Counted from the first letter of the stretch, positions 1-7,184 are shown. The stretch is DNA of 12,492 bases from UBA1794 sp964439955 (GCA_964439955.1 CAYTPX010000044.1:1-12492), one strand, 5' to 3'. Made by a program: numbers and translations. The notes: generated from the letters alone by a model not told the origin.

Positions 1-125
1 AATGTTGAAATCGTATTGCAATCGTCCAGATAATAAGTTTCTACCTCTCCATGTCCCCATGAGCCTGTTTCCCTTCTTTCTGCTTCTTTAGGGATATTTC
101 TAGAGCAGGGCAAGTCCCAATAAAG

Positions 126-154
126 AAAGCCACAAATCAATGATTTGTGGCTTT
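126..154. terminator. Bidirectional terminator-like hairpin
   Basis: Two perfectly complementary 14-base arms (126-139 and 141-154) around a single A form a stem with a small loop. On the plus strand the stem runs into a T-rich stretch (CTTTTTG); on the minus strand it is followed by CTTTATT. It lies 54 bases beyond the 3' end of the minus-strand tRNA-Ser and could also end a plus-strand gene entering from the left edge. Function is inferred from structure only. Confidence 0.65.
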
Positions 155-207
155 TTGTTCATTTACGGCTATTTCCGTCCGATAGGTTCGGAGGGGAATA
201 ATTGTAG

Positions 208-295
208 CGGAAGCTGGGGGATTCGAACCCCCGGTACGGGAAATCCGTACGGCAGTTTAGCAAACTGCTGGTTTCAGCCACTCACCCAAACTTCC
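208..295 (-). tRNA. tRNA-Ser (anticodon GCU)
   Basis: On the minus strand a complete class II cloverleaf can be folded. The acceptor stem GGAAGTT pairs with AGCTTCC (one G-U), followed by discriminator G. The anticodon stem GCAGT/ACTGC encloses the loop TTGCTAA, giving anticodon GCT, which reads AGC and AGU serine codons. A long variable arm (GTACGG/CCGTAC) is diagnostic of tRNA-Ser, and the T arm contains GGGGGTTCGAATCCCCC. The CCA end is not encoded. It has its own promoter about 40 bases upstream and a hairpin terminator downstream. Confidence 0.96.
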
Positions 296-335
296 TTAAG
301 GAATAGGTCTCTGCCTTAAGCCTTAATTGCGACTG

Positions 336-366
336 CAAAGGTAGCAATAGTTTCGTATCCGCCAAA
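336..366 (-). promoter_or_regulatory. Bacteroidota-type promoter of tRNA-Ser
   Basis: On the minus strand TTTG (363-366), a 19-base spacer and TACCTTTG (336-343) match the Bacteroides primary sigma consensus TTTG-N19-21-TAnnTTTG exactly. The tRNA 5' end lies about 40 bases downstream, so a short processed leader is expected. Confidence 0.8.
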
Positions 367-426
367 ATAATTCTCCCATTTTTCTTGTGCCAAATGGCGT
401 TCCCTTAGAAAAATCATGATGATTCG

Positions 427-1695
427 TTACTCGTAGCGGATGGCACGTGCCGGGCTGATGCGGCTGACCAAATGGGAGGGTGTCAGAAGCATGAGCACTG
501 CTATGACCATGGCACCCACGTTGAGTGATAGGAATGTGGGGAAGTCGAGCAATACAGGGACATGGTCCGTATAATAGGTTTCTGGGTCAAGCCGGAACGG
601 TGCCCATTTTTTCTGTATGAAGTAAAGGAGGAGGGCCGCGGCGTTGCCAAAAAGCATTCCACGTCCTACCAGGTAAAGGGCCAAATAGAGGAATGTGGCA
701 CGCAAAGTCCGGTTGGGGCAACCGAGAGCCTTGAGGAGCCCGATAGTCGCGGTGCGTTCCAAAATAAGGATGAGCAGGCCACAAATCATAGTGAAGCTGG
801 CAATTCCCGTCATCAAGATGAGTATGACCCATACGTTTGTGTCCAATAGGCTGAGCCATGCGAAGATACCCGGGTTGAGTTCCTCTATGTTTTGCACGCG
901 GAAGAGCCCCCCTTGCCCGTCCTCCTGCCGGTCGTATAAGGCACGGAGCAGTTCGGTCTGCATGTCGAGGGGAGTGCCGGGGAGTAAAGTGATTTCCAAT
1001 CCGGAGATTTGTCCGTTATCCCAACCGTTTAGCCGGTTGGCCGTGCGAAGGTCGGTCAATACCAACTGTTCGTCGATGGAGGAGAAGTGGGTTTGGAAGA
1101 TGCCCGCAATCTGGAATTTGCGGGCGCGCATTTGTTGGTTTCCCCCGAGGAAATAGGCTGCGATGCGGTCGCCTACTTTCAGTTGCAACTTGTGGGCGAT
1201 TGTCCGGGAAATGAGTATTTGGTTGGACGACACGCTGTCGCTGAATGGCGGGAAGTGGCCTTCTTCCAGGCAACGTGCGAAGAACGCCGTGTCATAGTCT
1301 TGGCCGATGCCTTTCAGCTGGATGCCTTGGAACGCCGCGTCGTTCATCAGTACGCCGCTACACAGGGAATACCGTTGTACATGTCCTATGCCGGGCAACC
1401 CTTGCAGTTGCCCAAGTAGCGTGTCGCTGTAATGGATGGGAGTGCTTTGGAACTCCGAGATGGCCTGTAAGTTGGTAATCTGTATGTGGCAACCCAATCC
1501 GGAAATCCGTTCTTTTACTTCGTTCTTGAATCCCGCGGTTACGGACAAGGCAAGGAGCATGACGGCTATGCCGATGGCTACGCCGATGGTCGCGATGCGT
1601 ATGGCCGGGCGTGATATTTGCCGCCTACGCCCTGAGGGGTCGGCCTGTTCGCCGTGGTGGATGCGGCGTGCAAGAAACAAGGGCAGGTTCGTCAT
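427..1695 (-). CDS. LolC/LolE-type ABC transporter permease
   Basis: This 422-residue inner-membrane protein has the FtsX/LolCE layout: an N-terminal amphipathic stretch (MTNLPLFLARRI), a first membrane segment near residues 32-56 (IRIATIGVAIGIAVMLLALS), a periplasmic domain of roughly 210 residues, then three membrane segments near residues 285-310, 330-360 and 385-410. The family includes permeases that drive outer-membrane lipoprotein release (LolCE) or export (MacB-like), powered by a separate LolD-type ATPase; none is encoded in this window. I chose the ATG at 1695 because the homologous N-terminus begins there; an in-frame TTG two codons earlier is a less likely start. It lies 27 bases after the aminotransferase stop on the same strand, so the two are probably co-transcribed. 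I see no convincing terminator after it. The family is clear; the substrate is not known. Confidence 0.88.
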   Translation of the reverse strand: MTNLPLFLARRIHHGEQADPSGRRRQISRPAIRIATIGVAIGIAVMLLALSVTAGFKNEVKERISGLGCHIQITNLQAISEFQSTPIHYSDTLLGQLQGLPGIGHVQRYSLCSGVLMNDAAFQGIQLKGIGQDYDTAFFARCLEEGHFPPFSDSVSSNQILISRTIAHKLQLKVGDRIAAYFLGGNQQMRARKFQIAGIFQTHFSSIDEQLVLTDLRTANRLNGWDNGQISGLEITLLPGTPLDMQTELLRALYDRQEDGQGGLFRVQNIEELNPGIFAWLSLLDTNVWVILILMTGIASFTMICGLLILILERTATIGLLKALGCPNRTLRATFLYLALYLVGRGMLFGNAAALLLYFIQKKWAPFRLDPETYYTDHVPVLLDFPTFLSLNVGAMVIAVLMLLTPSHLVSRISPARAIRYE

Positions 1696-1722
1696 GGTCA
1701 ATGCGGCGGGTTTGGGGGGAAT

Positions 1723-2922
1723 TCATTCGGTACGTCCGGGGTAAGCCTCAAGGGCTTTCTTGAGGATGAAGAGTGCCCGTATCAAGTCTTCTTTCTTCAG
1801 GACGTAGGCTATGCGCACTTGGTTTTGTCCAGTGCCGGGTGTGGTGTAGAAGCCGGATGCAGGTGCCATAAATACGGTTTCCCCCTCGTAATTGAAATCC
1901 GATAGGCACCAAGCGCAGAATTTGTCGCTGTCGTCAACCGGCAATTTGGCCACGGTGTAGAACGCACCCATGGGAATAGGCGAATAGACGCCGGGTATCC
2001 GGTTGAGGCCGTCAATCAGGCATTTCCTCCGTTCCACATATTCGTCATAGGTTTCCCGCAGGTATTCTTCGGGAGTGTCTATGGACGCTTCGGCTACTAT
2101 CTGCCCGATGAGCGGGGGGCTGAGGCGCGCTTGGCAAAACTTCATGACGGCTTGCCGTACTTGCTGGTTCTTGGTGATTAAAGCCCCGATGCGTATGCCG
2201 CATTCCGAGTAGCGTTTCGACACGGAGTCGATGAGCACGACATTTTGTTCGATGCCTTCCAAGTGGCAGGCCGAGATGTAAGGTGATCCGGTGTAGATGA
2301 ATTCGCGGTACACCTCGTCGGAGAAAAGGAACAGGTCGTACTTTTTCACGAGGTCGCGTATGCGGTTCATCTCGCGCCTCGTGTAGAGGTAGCCCGTAGG
2401 GTTGTTCGGGTTGCAGATAAGCATGGCCTTTGTGCGCTCGTTGATAAGCTCTTCGAATTGTTCCACCTTGGGGAGTGCGAACCCTTCTTCGATTGTCGTG
2501 GCAATGGTGCGTATGACGGCCCCGGCGGATATGGCGAAGGCCATGTAGTTGGCATAGGCCGGTTCGGGAACGATGATTTCGTCGCCGGGGTTCAGGCAGG
2601 CCAGAAAGGAGAAAAGCACGGCTTCCGAACCGCCTGCGGTAACAATGATGTCGTCAGGTTCCAGCTCGATGTTGAATTTGGCATAATATCCTGTCAGTTT
2701 TTCCCTCAGGCTTTGGTTTCCGTCGCTTGGGCTGTATTCCAAGATGGTACGGTCTATGTCGCGTATCGCTTCAATGGCTTGCGGGGGCGTAGGCAGGTCG
2801 GGTTGGCCGATGTTGAGGTGGTAGACTTTTATCCCCCGTTTTTTTGCTTCATCGGCTAACGGGGCCAGTTTGCGGATCGGCGATTCGGGCATTTCGATGC
2901 CGCGTATGGAGATGTTTGGCAT
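1723..2922 (-). CDS. PLP-dependent class I/II aminotransferase (AspAT-like)
   Basis: A 399-residue fold-type I aminotransferase. Landmarks in order are NIGQPDLPTP near the N-terminus, YSPSDGNQSLREKL, GGSEAV (cofactor phosphate region), PEPAYANY, NPNNPTG, SDEVYREFIY, and SVSKRYSECGIRIG, whose lysine (residue 236) should form the Schiff base with PLP; a substrate-binding arginine is expected near the C-terminus (QVRIAYV). It probably swaps amino groups between an amino acid and a 2-oxo acid in the cytosol; aspartate or another amino acid cannot be told apart by eye. The start at 2922 (MPNISIRG) matches the usual N-terminus and follows AGGA at a fair distance. An in-frame ATG at 3015 would add 31 unconserved residues and lies upstream of the likely transcription start set by the TATCTTTG box, so I reject it. 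The permease gene follows. Confidence 0.9.
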   Translation of the reverse strand: MPNISIRGIEMPESPIRKLAPLADEAKKRGIKVYHLNIGQPDLPTPPQAIEAIRDIDRTILEYSPSDGNQSLREKLTGYYAKFNIELEPDDIIVTAGGSEAVLFSFLACLNPGDEIIVPEPAYANYMAFAISAGAVIRTIATTIEEGFALPKVEQFEELINERTKAMLICNPNNPTGYLYTRREMNRIRDLVKKYDLFLFSDEVYREFIYTGSPYISACHLEGIEQNVVLIDSVSKRYSECGIRIGALITKNQQVRQAVMKFCQARLSPPLIGQIVAEASIDTPEEYLRETYDEYVERRKCLIDGLNRIPGVYSPIPMGAFYTVAKLPVDDSDKFCAWCLSDFNYEGETVFMAPASGFYTTPGTGQNQVRIAYVLKKEDLIRALFILKKALEAYPGRTE

Positions 2923-3002
2923 GGGGGTATTTCCTGTTCTTTTTGGTTCTTTTTCAAGGGTTAATGTTGTGCCCTTTTGGCTTGGGCGTATAAGGGTGGG
3001 GG

Positions 3003-3010
3003 CAAAGATA
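3003..3010 (-). promoter_or_regulatory. -7 promoter element for aminotransferase-permease unit
   Basis: TATCTTTG on the minus strand matches TAnnTTTG, about 80 bases before the chosen start. The -33 region is poor: no TTTG at the right spacing, only a T-rich run. The element lies between the lpxB stop and the aminotransferase, so the latter may be read both from here and from lpxB readthrough. Confidence 0.55.
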
Positions 3011-3049
3011 CTCATAATCGGCGTAAAAAATGCGCGGAGCGGGCAAAAG

Positions 3050-4345
3050 TCATTTGTCTGTCGGCGTAATCAGCGCCCCGCCTTTTTCCGGGAAGCCTTG
3101 CCGCGTTTTGGGAAAAGCCTCGTGTCTTTTCCTCGTTTCCTGCAAGGGAAAGGGGCTTTGTGTGCCCGGGGGGTAGCGGATGCCTGCCTTCCGTTGCCCC
3201 AGGCAGTGGAGCAGGGCGCGGGCAGTGTGGCGTGCCGCACCGGGCTGTCCGAGGGCGCGGGTTACCTCCTCGTAGCCCTCCAGCATTTCTTTGCGCCGTG
3301 GTTGCCCGGGGAGGAGTAGGGCGGTCTCCGCGGCAATGCGCGCGGGGGTTGCCTCGTCGGCCACAAGTTCCTTTACGATTTCCCGCCCGCCGATGAGATT
3401 GACCAATGAAATGTATTTTACTTTCAGGAACATTTTCCGCAACAAGCGCACGAGCGGGCCGAGGGGCGCGTAGTAGCAGACGACTTGGGGGCAGCGCAAC
3501 AGGGCCGACTCGAGCGTGGCTGTCCCCGATGTCACCATGGCCGCGGTGCTGTGGAACAGCAGGGGGTAGGTCTCTCCGTAGAGGATGGCTGGCCGGGATG
3601 CCGGCGGGTTGCCTTTCTTGGGGCGCAGGTAGGGCATGTAGTCGCCGGGGGTCAGCCCCGGCGCACCGGCCACGACGCATTGGTAAGCGGGAAACTTCCC
3701 GGCGGCTTCCAGCATGCGCGGCAGGTTGTCTTTGAGCTCTTGCTTCCGGCTGCCTGCGAGGAGGGCCAGGATGGGTCGCTCTTCCAGCCCGTTCCGGGCG
3801 CAGAAGGAGGGGAAGTCCTCGGCGTAGCGGGCGAGGAACTCGGCGGTTTCGTCGCGCGTGGGGTTGCCCGTGTAGTGGATAGGGTAGCCGTGTTTCCGGT
3901 AGAAGCCCGTCTCGAAGGGCAGGATGGAGAATAGCTCGTCGATGTCGCGCTTGATGTTTTTGATGCGGTGTTCCTTCCAAGCCCATATCTTGGGCGAGAT
4001 GTAGTAATAGACGGGTATGCCGGAACGGGCTTTTACATATTGCGCGATGGAGAGGTTGAAGCCGGGGTAATCGATGAGAATCAGGCAGTCCGGGCGGTAG
4101 CGGAGCACGTCTTTCTTGCAATGGGCCATGCTCCTCAGGATTGTCCGTGCGTGGGTCAGCACGGGAATGAAGCCCATGTAGGCGATTTCCTTGTAGTGCT
4201 TGACGCACGTCCCCCCGCAGGCGGCCATGAGGTCGCCCCCCACAAAGCGGAATTCGGCCTCCGGGTCTTCTTCTTTCAGGGCTTCCATCAGCTTTGAAGC
4301 GTGCAGGTCGCCCGAGGCTTCGCCTGCTATGAGGTAGTATTTCAT
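3050..4345 (-). CDS. lpxB: Lipid-A-disaccharide synthase with C-terminal extension
   Basis: LpxB (glycosyltransferase family 19) joins UDP-diacylglucosamine to lipid X (2,3-diacylglucosamine 1-phosphate), giving the disaccharide of lipid A at the inner face of the inner membrane. Family signatures run the whole length: GEASGDLHASKLMEAL (residues 8-23), YMGFIPVL, LIDYPGFNL with the likely catalytic Asp92, YYISPKIWAWKEHRIKNIK, LPFE, YTGNP, LAGSRKQEL, TSGTATLESAL and KYISLVNLIGG. The protein is 431 residues, whereas family members usually end near 380. The core ends around residue 383, and a basic, Pro-rich tail of 48 residues with no recognisable domain follows. The ATG overlaps the surE stop (ATGA), implying coupled translation. 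The call is firm; whether the tail has a function is unknown. Confidence 0.96.
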   Translation of the reverse strand: MKYYLIAGEASGDLHASKLMEALKEEDPEAEFRFVGGDLMAACGGTCVKHYKEIAYMGFIPVLTHARTILRSMAHCKKDVLRYRPDCLILIDYPGFNLSIAQYVKARSGIPVYYYISPKIWAWKEHRIKNIKRDIDELFSILPFETGFYRKHGYPIHYTGNPTRDETAEFLARYAEDFPSFCARNGLEERPILALLAGSRKQELKDNLPRMLEAAGKFPAYQCVVAGAPGLTPGDYMPYLRPKKGNPPASRPAILYGETYPLLFHSTAAMVTSGTATLESALLRCPQVVCYYAPLGPLVRLLRKMFLKVKYISLVNLIGGREIVKELVADEATPARIAAETALLLPGQPRRKEMLEGYEEVTRALGQPGAARHTARALLHCLGQRKAGIRYPPGTQSPFPLQETRKRHEAFPKTRQGFPEKGGALITPTDK

Positions 4346-5112
4346 TGCGTGCTGGTGAATGTGTCCGCGAGCCGTTCCCAGTCGTTGTATGCGGTAAGGT
4401 CGGCCCGTATGGGCGTAATGGCCGCATAACCGTGCTGCAGGGCGTAGTGGTCAGTGTCCGTCTCCTCCGGGTTTCCTATGGAGAGGTTGCCCGTGAGCCA
4501 GTAGTATTTCCCCCCTTTGGGGTGCTCCCGTTCGATCCATTCGTTAATCCATTGCCCGCACGACTGGCGGCAGAGGCGCACGCCCCGCAGGGGGCCTTCG
4601 GCGGGGAAATTGACGTTCAGGCAGACACCTTTGGGCAATCCTTCGGAGAGCACCTTGCCTATGATGTCCTTGATGGCCTGCCCGCAATGGTCGAACCGGG
4701 CTTCCGGCCGATGGTCGTCTATGGAAAAACCGATGGAGGGTATGCCGCAGATGCAGCCCTCCATGACTATGCCCATCGTGCCCGAGTAGTGTACGTTGAT
4801 TCCCGAGTTGTCCCCGTGGTTTATGCCCCCCAGTACCAAGTCGGGCTTGCGCTGGAGGAGGGCATGCTTGGCGAGCTTTACGCAGTCGACAGGCGTGCCC
4901 GTGCAGGAATATACCTGCATCCCCGGCCCGCGGTGGACGAGTTTCAGGCGCACGGGCTTGGTGGAAGTGATGCTGCAGGCCGCGCCGGAACGCGGGCGGT
5001 CGGGGGCGGCGACTACGACATCGCCGAAGGGGCTGGCGAAGCGCACCAGCTCGTTGATGCCGCGGGCCAGCAGGCCGTCGTCGTTCGATATGAGGATTAG
5101 TGGGCGTCTCAT
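4342..5112 (-). CDS. surE: 5'/3'-nucleotidase SurE
   Basis: SurE is a metal-dependent phosphatase acting on nucleoside monophosphates and, in some species, short polyphosphate. The N-terminal LILISNDDG carries the metal-binding pair Asp11-Asp12; PDRPRSG supplies Ser42; and GGINHGDNSGINVHYSGTMG (95-114) holds the conserved asparagine (probably Asn98) and the YSGT motif. The length, 256 residues, is normal. I use the ATG at 5112 (MRRPLILISNDDG); a TTG six codons upstream is less likely. It is the first gene of a surE-lpxB pair, a neighbourhood I recall as common in Bacteroidales, and is read from a near-perfect promoter about 105 bases upstream. Why a nucleotidase is paired with lipid A synthesis is not evident from the sequence. 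Confidence 0.95.
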   Translation of the reverse strand: MRRPLILISNDDGLLARGINELVRFASPFGDVVVAAPDRPRSGAACSITSTKPVRLKLVHRGPGMQVYSCTGTPVDCVKLAKHALLQRKPDLVLGGINHGDNSGINVHYSGTMGIVMEGCICGIPSIGFSIDDHRPEARFDHCGQAIKDIIGKVLSEGLPKGVCLNVNFPAEGPLRGVRLCRQSCGQWINEWIEREHPKGGKYYWLTGNLSIGNPEETDTDHYALQHGYAAITPIRADLTAYNDWERLADTFTSTQ

Positions 5113-5217
5113 GGGGTATAGGTTTATCAAAGGGAAAGGCTCCGTTGGGAAAGCGCGGGCGTTTCTTGCGGGAAGCCCCGCCGGTTTTTCCCGGGAGCGC
5201 CCTCGCTTTTCTTGCTA

Positions 5218-5248
5218 CAAAGGTAGGGAAAAAAGGCGGTTCTGCAAA
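5218..5248 (-). promoter_or_regulatory. surE-lpxB promoter
   Basis: On the minus strand TTTG (5245-5248), a 19-base spacer and TACCTTTG (5218-5225) fit the Bacteroidota consensus exactly. This implies a 5' leader of about 100 bases before the surE ATG. Confidence 0.8.
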
Positions 5249-5283
5249 GAAAGGGCGGGAAAGAGACGCGGGGAGGCTAAAAA

Positions 5284-5315
5284 TGTTCCACGCGGATGGG
5301 AGGATTCCCGTGGAA
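5284..5315. promoter_or_regulatory. Inverted repeat resembling two parS half sites
   Basis: TTCCACG (5286-5292) and CGTGGAA (5309-5315) are perfect inverted repeats 16 bases apart. The left arm read from 5284 is TGTTCCACG, a full match to the conserved parS half TGTTNCACG; the right arm read on the other strand is TTTTCCACG, one mismatch from it. An intact 16-bp parS palindrome is absent. The pair brackets the expected -33 position of the parA promoter, so a ParB-type operator is plausible but unproven. Confidence 0.4.
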
Positions 5316-5321
5316 AAAGGC

Positions 5322-5329
5322 TATCTTTG
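5322..5329 (+). promoter_or_regulatory. -7 promoter element of the parA operon
   Basis: TATCTTTG matches TAnnTTTG, about 125 bases before parA. The -33 site is weak (TGGG at 21-base spacing, half matching TTTG) and is covered by the inverted repeat just upstream, which would suit a regulated rather than constitutive promoter. Confidence 0.55.
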
Positions 5330-5335
5330 CCCCCG

Positions 5336-5363
5336 TTATCCACAAAAAAGCGACTTATCAACA
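5336..5363 (+). promoter_or_regulatory. Pair of DnaA-box-like sites in parA leader
   Basis: TTATCCACA (5336-5344) is the consensus DnaA box. TTATCAACA (5355-5363) differs at one base, has the same orientation and begins 19 bases later. Both lie directly downstream of the parA -7 box, so bound DnaA would sit at the start of the transcript. No AT-rich unwinding region is visible alongside. Confidence 0.45.
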
Positions 5364-5452
5364 GATGAGGCTTTTCTGGCCTTTTGGAAGAACGGGGGAA
5401 GGAAAATAATCCGTTCCTTTGCGCCGGAAAAGATCAAAACGCACAGGTAATG

Positions 5453-6262
5453 ATGGGAAAAACAATCGCATTGGCAAACCAGAAAGGCGGGGTGGGGAAA
5501 ACCACTACGACCATTAATTTAGCCGCTTCGCTGGCCACGTTGGAAAAGAAGGTGCTTGTCATCGATGCCGACCCGCAAGCGAACGCTTCCTCCGGGCTGG
5601 GCGTGGATATCAAGGAAGTGGAATGCAGCATTTACGAGTGCATCATGGGGGAAATCGACCCGCATGAGGCCATTTATACTACCGATATAGAGGGGTTGGA
5701 CATCATAGCTTCCCACATCGACTTGGTGGGGGCGGAAATCGAGCTGCTCAAGCAGGGCAACCGCGAGCGCAGGATGTACAACCTGGTCAAGCCCTTGAAG
5801 GGCGAATACGACTACGTGTTGATCGATTGTTCCCCTTCGTTGGGCAACATTACTGTCAATGCGCTGACGGCTGCCGACTCGGTCATCATCCCCGTGCAGT
5901 GCGAATATTTTGCCTTGGAGGGCATCAGTAAGTTGCTCAACACGATTAAAATCATCAAGACCCGCCTGAACCCGCTTTTGGAGATAGAAGGCTTTTTGCT
6001 GACGATGTATGACTCCCGCCTCCGTCTAGCCAACCAAGTCTACGACGAGGTGAAGCGCCATTTCCAAGAACTGGTGTTCGAGACGGTAATCCAGCGCAAT
6101 GTCAAGATCAGCGAGGCGCAGAGCCACGGGCAGCCTTCCATACTTTTCGATGCCGACTCGGCAGGTTCGCGCAATTACCTGGCTTTGGCCAAAGAAATCA
6201 TCAACCGCAACGAACGGAACGCCCGGCCGGCAGTGGGTGGGGCTGCCGGGGCAGGCGCCTGA
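5453..6262 (+). CDS. parA: Chromosome partitioning ATPase ParA/Soj
   Basis: A 269-residue ParA ATPase: ATP-bound dimers coat the nucleoid, and ParB at the origin region triggers hydrolysis, moving sister origins apart. The deviant Walker A box NQKGGVGKTT has the signature Lys11 and P-loop Lys16, motif A' is VLVIDADPQANAS (34-46), and Walker B is YVLIDCSPSLG with Asp125. The short N-terminus, with no DNA-binding extension, is typical of chromosomal (type Ib-like) ParA rather than P1-type plasmid proteins. I start at the second of two adjacent ATGs (5453, MGKTIALANQ); an upstream extension to 5384 is not conserved-looking. The last dozen residues are a Gly/Ala-rich tail of no evident function. 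It heads a four-gene unit with parB 22 bases downstream. Confidence 0.96.
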   Translation: MGKTIALANQKGGVGKTTTTINLAASLATLEKKVLVIDADPQANASSGLGVDIKEVECSIYECIMGEIDPHEAIYTTDIEGLDIIASHIDLVGAEIELLKQGNRERRMYNLVKPLKGEYDYVLIDCSPSLGNITVNALTAADSVIIPVQCEYFALEGISKLLNTIKIIKTRLNPLLEIEGFLLTMYDSRLRLANQVYDEVKRHFQELVFETVIQRNVKISEAQSHGQPSILFDADSAGSRNYLALAKEIINRNERNARPAVGGAAGAGA

Positions 6263-6284
6263 ATCCCCATAGCGAGAGACGACA

Positions 6285-7184
6285 ATGGCAGTACACAAGA
6301 AATTCCAACTGGGCAGAGGGCTGGACGCGCTCATTAGCACCGACGAGATAAAAACGCAGGGTTCCTCATCCATCAATGAAGTGGAGCTCTCCAAGATCGT
6401 ACCCAATCCCGACCAGCCGAGGCGGGAGTTTGACCAGGAATCCTTGCAGGAACTGGCCGACAGCATACGCGAAATCGGTATAATCCAGCCCATCACGCTG
6501 CGGAAGATAGATGCCGGGCAATACCAGATTATAGCGGGCGAACGGCGTTTCCGCGCATCCCAGCTGGCAGGGCTGAAGACGATCACGGCATACATCCGTA
6601 CCGCTGACGACGAAAACGTGATGGAAATGGCGCTCATCGAGAACATCCAGCGCGAAGACCTCAACTCCTTGGAAATCGCGTTGGCCTACCAACATCTCAT
6701 TGAGCAGTACGGGCTGACCCAGGAACGCCTCAGCGACCGCGTGGGGAAGAAGCGGACCACGATAGCCAACTACCTCCGCTTGCTGAAACTGCCTGCACAG
6801 ATACAGGTGGGCCTGCAGAATAAGGAAATCGACATGGGGCACGCGCGCGCCCTCATCGCCCTCGACGACCCGAAATTGCAGATGAAGCTCTACAAAGACA
6901 TCTTGCAGGAGAACTATTCCGTGCGCAAGGTCGAGGAGTTGGTCAAGGCGTTGAACGCCGGGGAAACGCTGGCTTCCTTGAAAAAGCAACCGGGCAAGCC
7001 CAAGGGAGGGGCGGGAAAGGGTCGTAATGATTTCTCTTTGCTGCGCGAACATTTGACGGGGTATTTCCAAACACCGGTGCAACTCACGTGCAATGCACAG
7101 GGGAAAGGGAAGATAACGATAGCCTTCGAGGACGAGAACGACTTGGAACGCATCATTTCCTTATTCGACAAATTGAAGGAATAG
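6285..7184 (+). CDS. parB: Chromosome partitioning protein ParB/Spo0J
   Basis: ParB binds parS sites near the origin, spreads as a CTP-dependent clamp and stimulates ParA. The N-terminal segment FQLGRGLDALIS (residues 7-18) is the usual ParA-stimulating peptide. The CTPase domain follows with NPDQPR, GERRFRA (85-91) and ENIQRE (119-124), which are boxes I to III. A helix-turn-helix lies near residues 143-170 (LTQERLSDRVGKKRTTIANYL), and a short C-terminal dimerisation domain (about 245-299) follows a Lys/Gly-rich linker. The length of 299 is normal. The gene begins 22 bases after parA and is followed after 21 bases by the DUF5683 gene, so co-transcription is likely. Key motif residues appear intact. 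Confidence 0.96.
   Translation: MAVHKKFQLGRGLDALISTDEIKTQGSSSINEVELSKIVPNPDQPRREFDQESLQELADSIREIGIIQPITLRKIDAGQYQIIAGERRFRASQLAGLKTITAYIRTADDENVMEMALIENIQREDLNSLEIALAYQHLIEQYGLTQERLSDRVGKKRTTIANYLRLLKLPAQIQVGLQNKEIDMGHARALIALDDPKLQMKLYKDILQENYSVRKVEELVKALNAGETLASLKKQPGKPKGGAGKGRNDFSLLREHLTGYFQTPVQLTCNAQGKGKITIAFEDENDLERIISLFDKLKE

Larger units (their letters stand above)
5113..5452. other. Divergent control region between surE and parA
   Basis: This 340-base non-coding stretch holds, left to right: a GC-rich surE leader of about 100 bases with potential for stem formation (GCGGG pairing with CCCGC), the surE-lpxB promoter, an inverted repeat resembling parS half sites, the parA -7 box, two DnaA-box-like sequences, and a parA leader of roughly 110 bases. 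Open frames crossing it look non-coding: they lack a ribosome binding site and read as low-complexity sequence. No AT-rich unwinding element typical of an origin is visible. Confidence 0.75.

Noticed and set aside
1..33. Possible C-terminal end of a plus-strand gene (NVEIVLQSSR then TAA TAA) entering from the left edge.
   Set aside because: Only ten codons are visible. The tandem stops and the hairpin at 126-154 fit, but a minus-strand frame (ATG at 60, MGTWRGRNLLSGRLQYDFN) is equally open, so no strand can be chosen.
412..424. AT-rich palindrome AATCAT-C-ATGATT followed by T on the minus strand, just after the permease stop.
   Set aside because: With a one-base centre only about four A/T-rich pairs can form, too weak to call a terminator.
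3012..4427. 471-residue minus-strand open frame overlapping lpxB.
   Set aside because: Arg/Pro/His-rich translation typical of a GC-rich shadow frame; lpxB in the other frame has full family motifs.
4345..5100. 251-residue plus-strand open frame opposite surE.
   Set aside because: Mirror of the surE coding frame; low-complexity translation and no start signal.
5100..5450. 116-residue plus-strand frame in the surE-parA intergenic region.
   Set aside because: It covers two promoters and has no ribosome binding site; the sequence reads as random basic peptide.
5336..5452. Calling the region a replication origin.
   Set aside because: Only two DnaA-like boxes and no AT-rich unwinding element; the evidence supports at most origin proximity or DnaA regulation.
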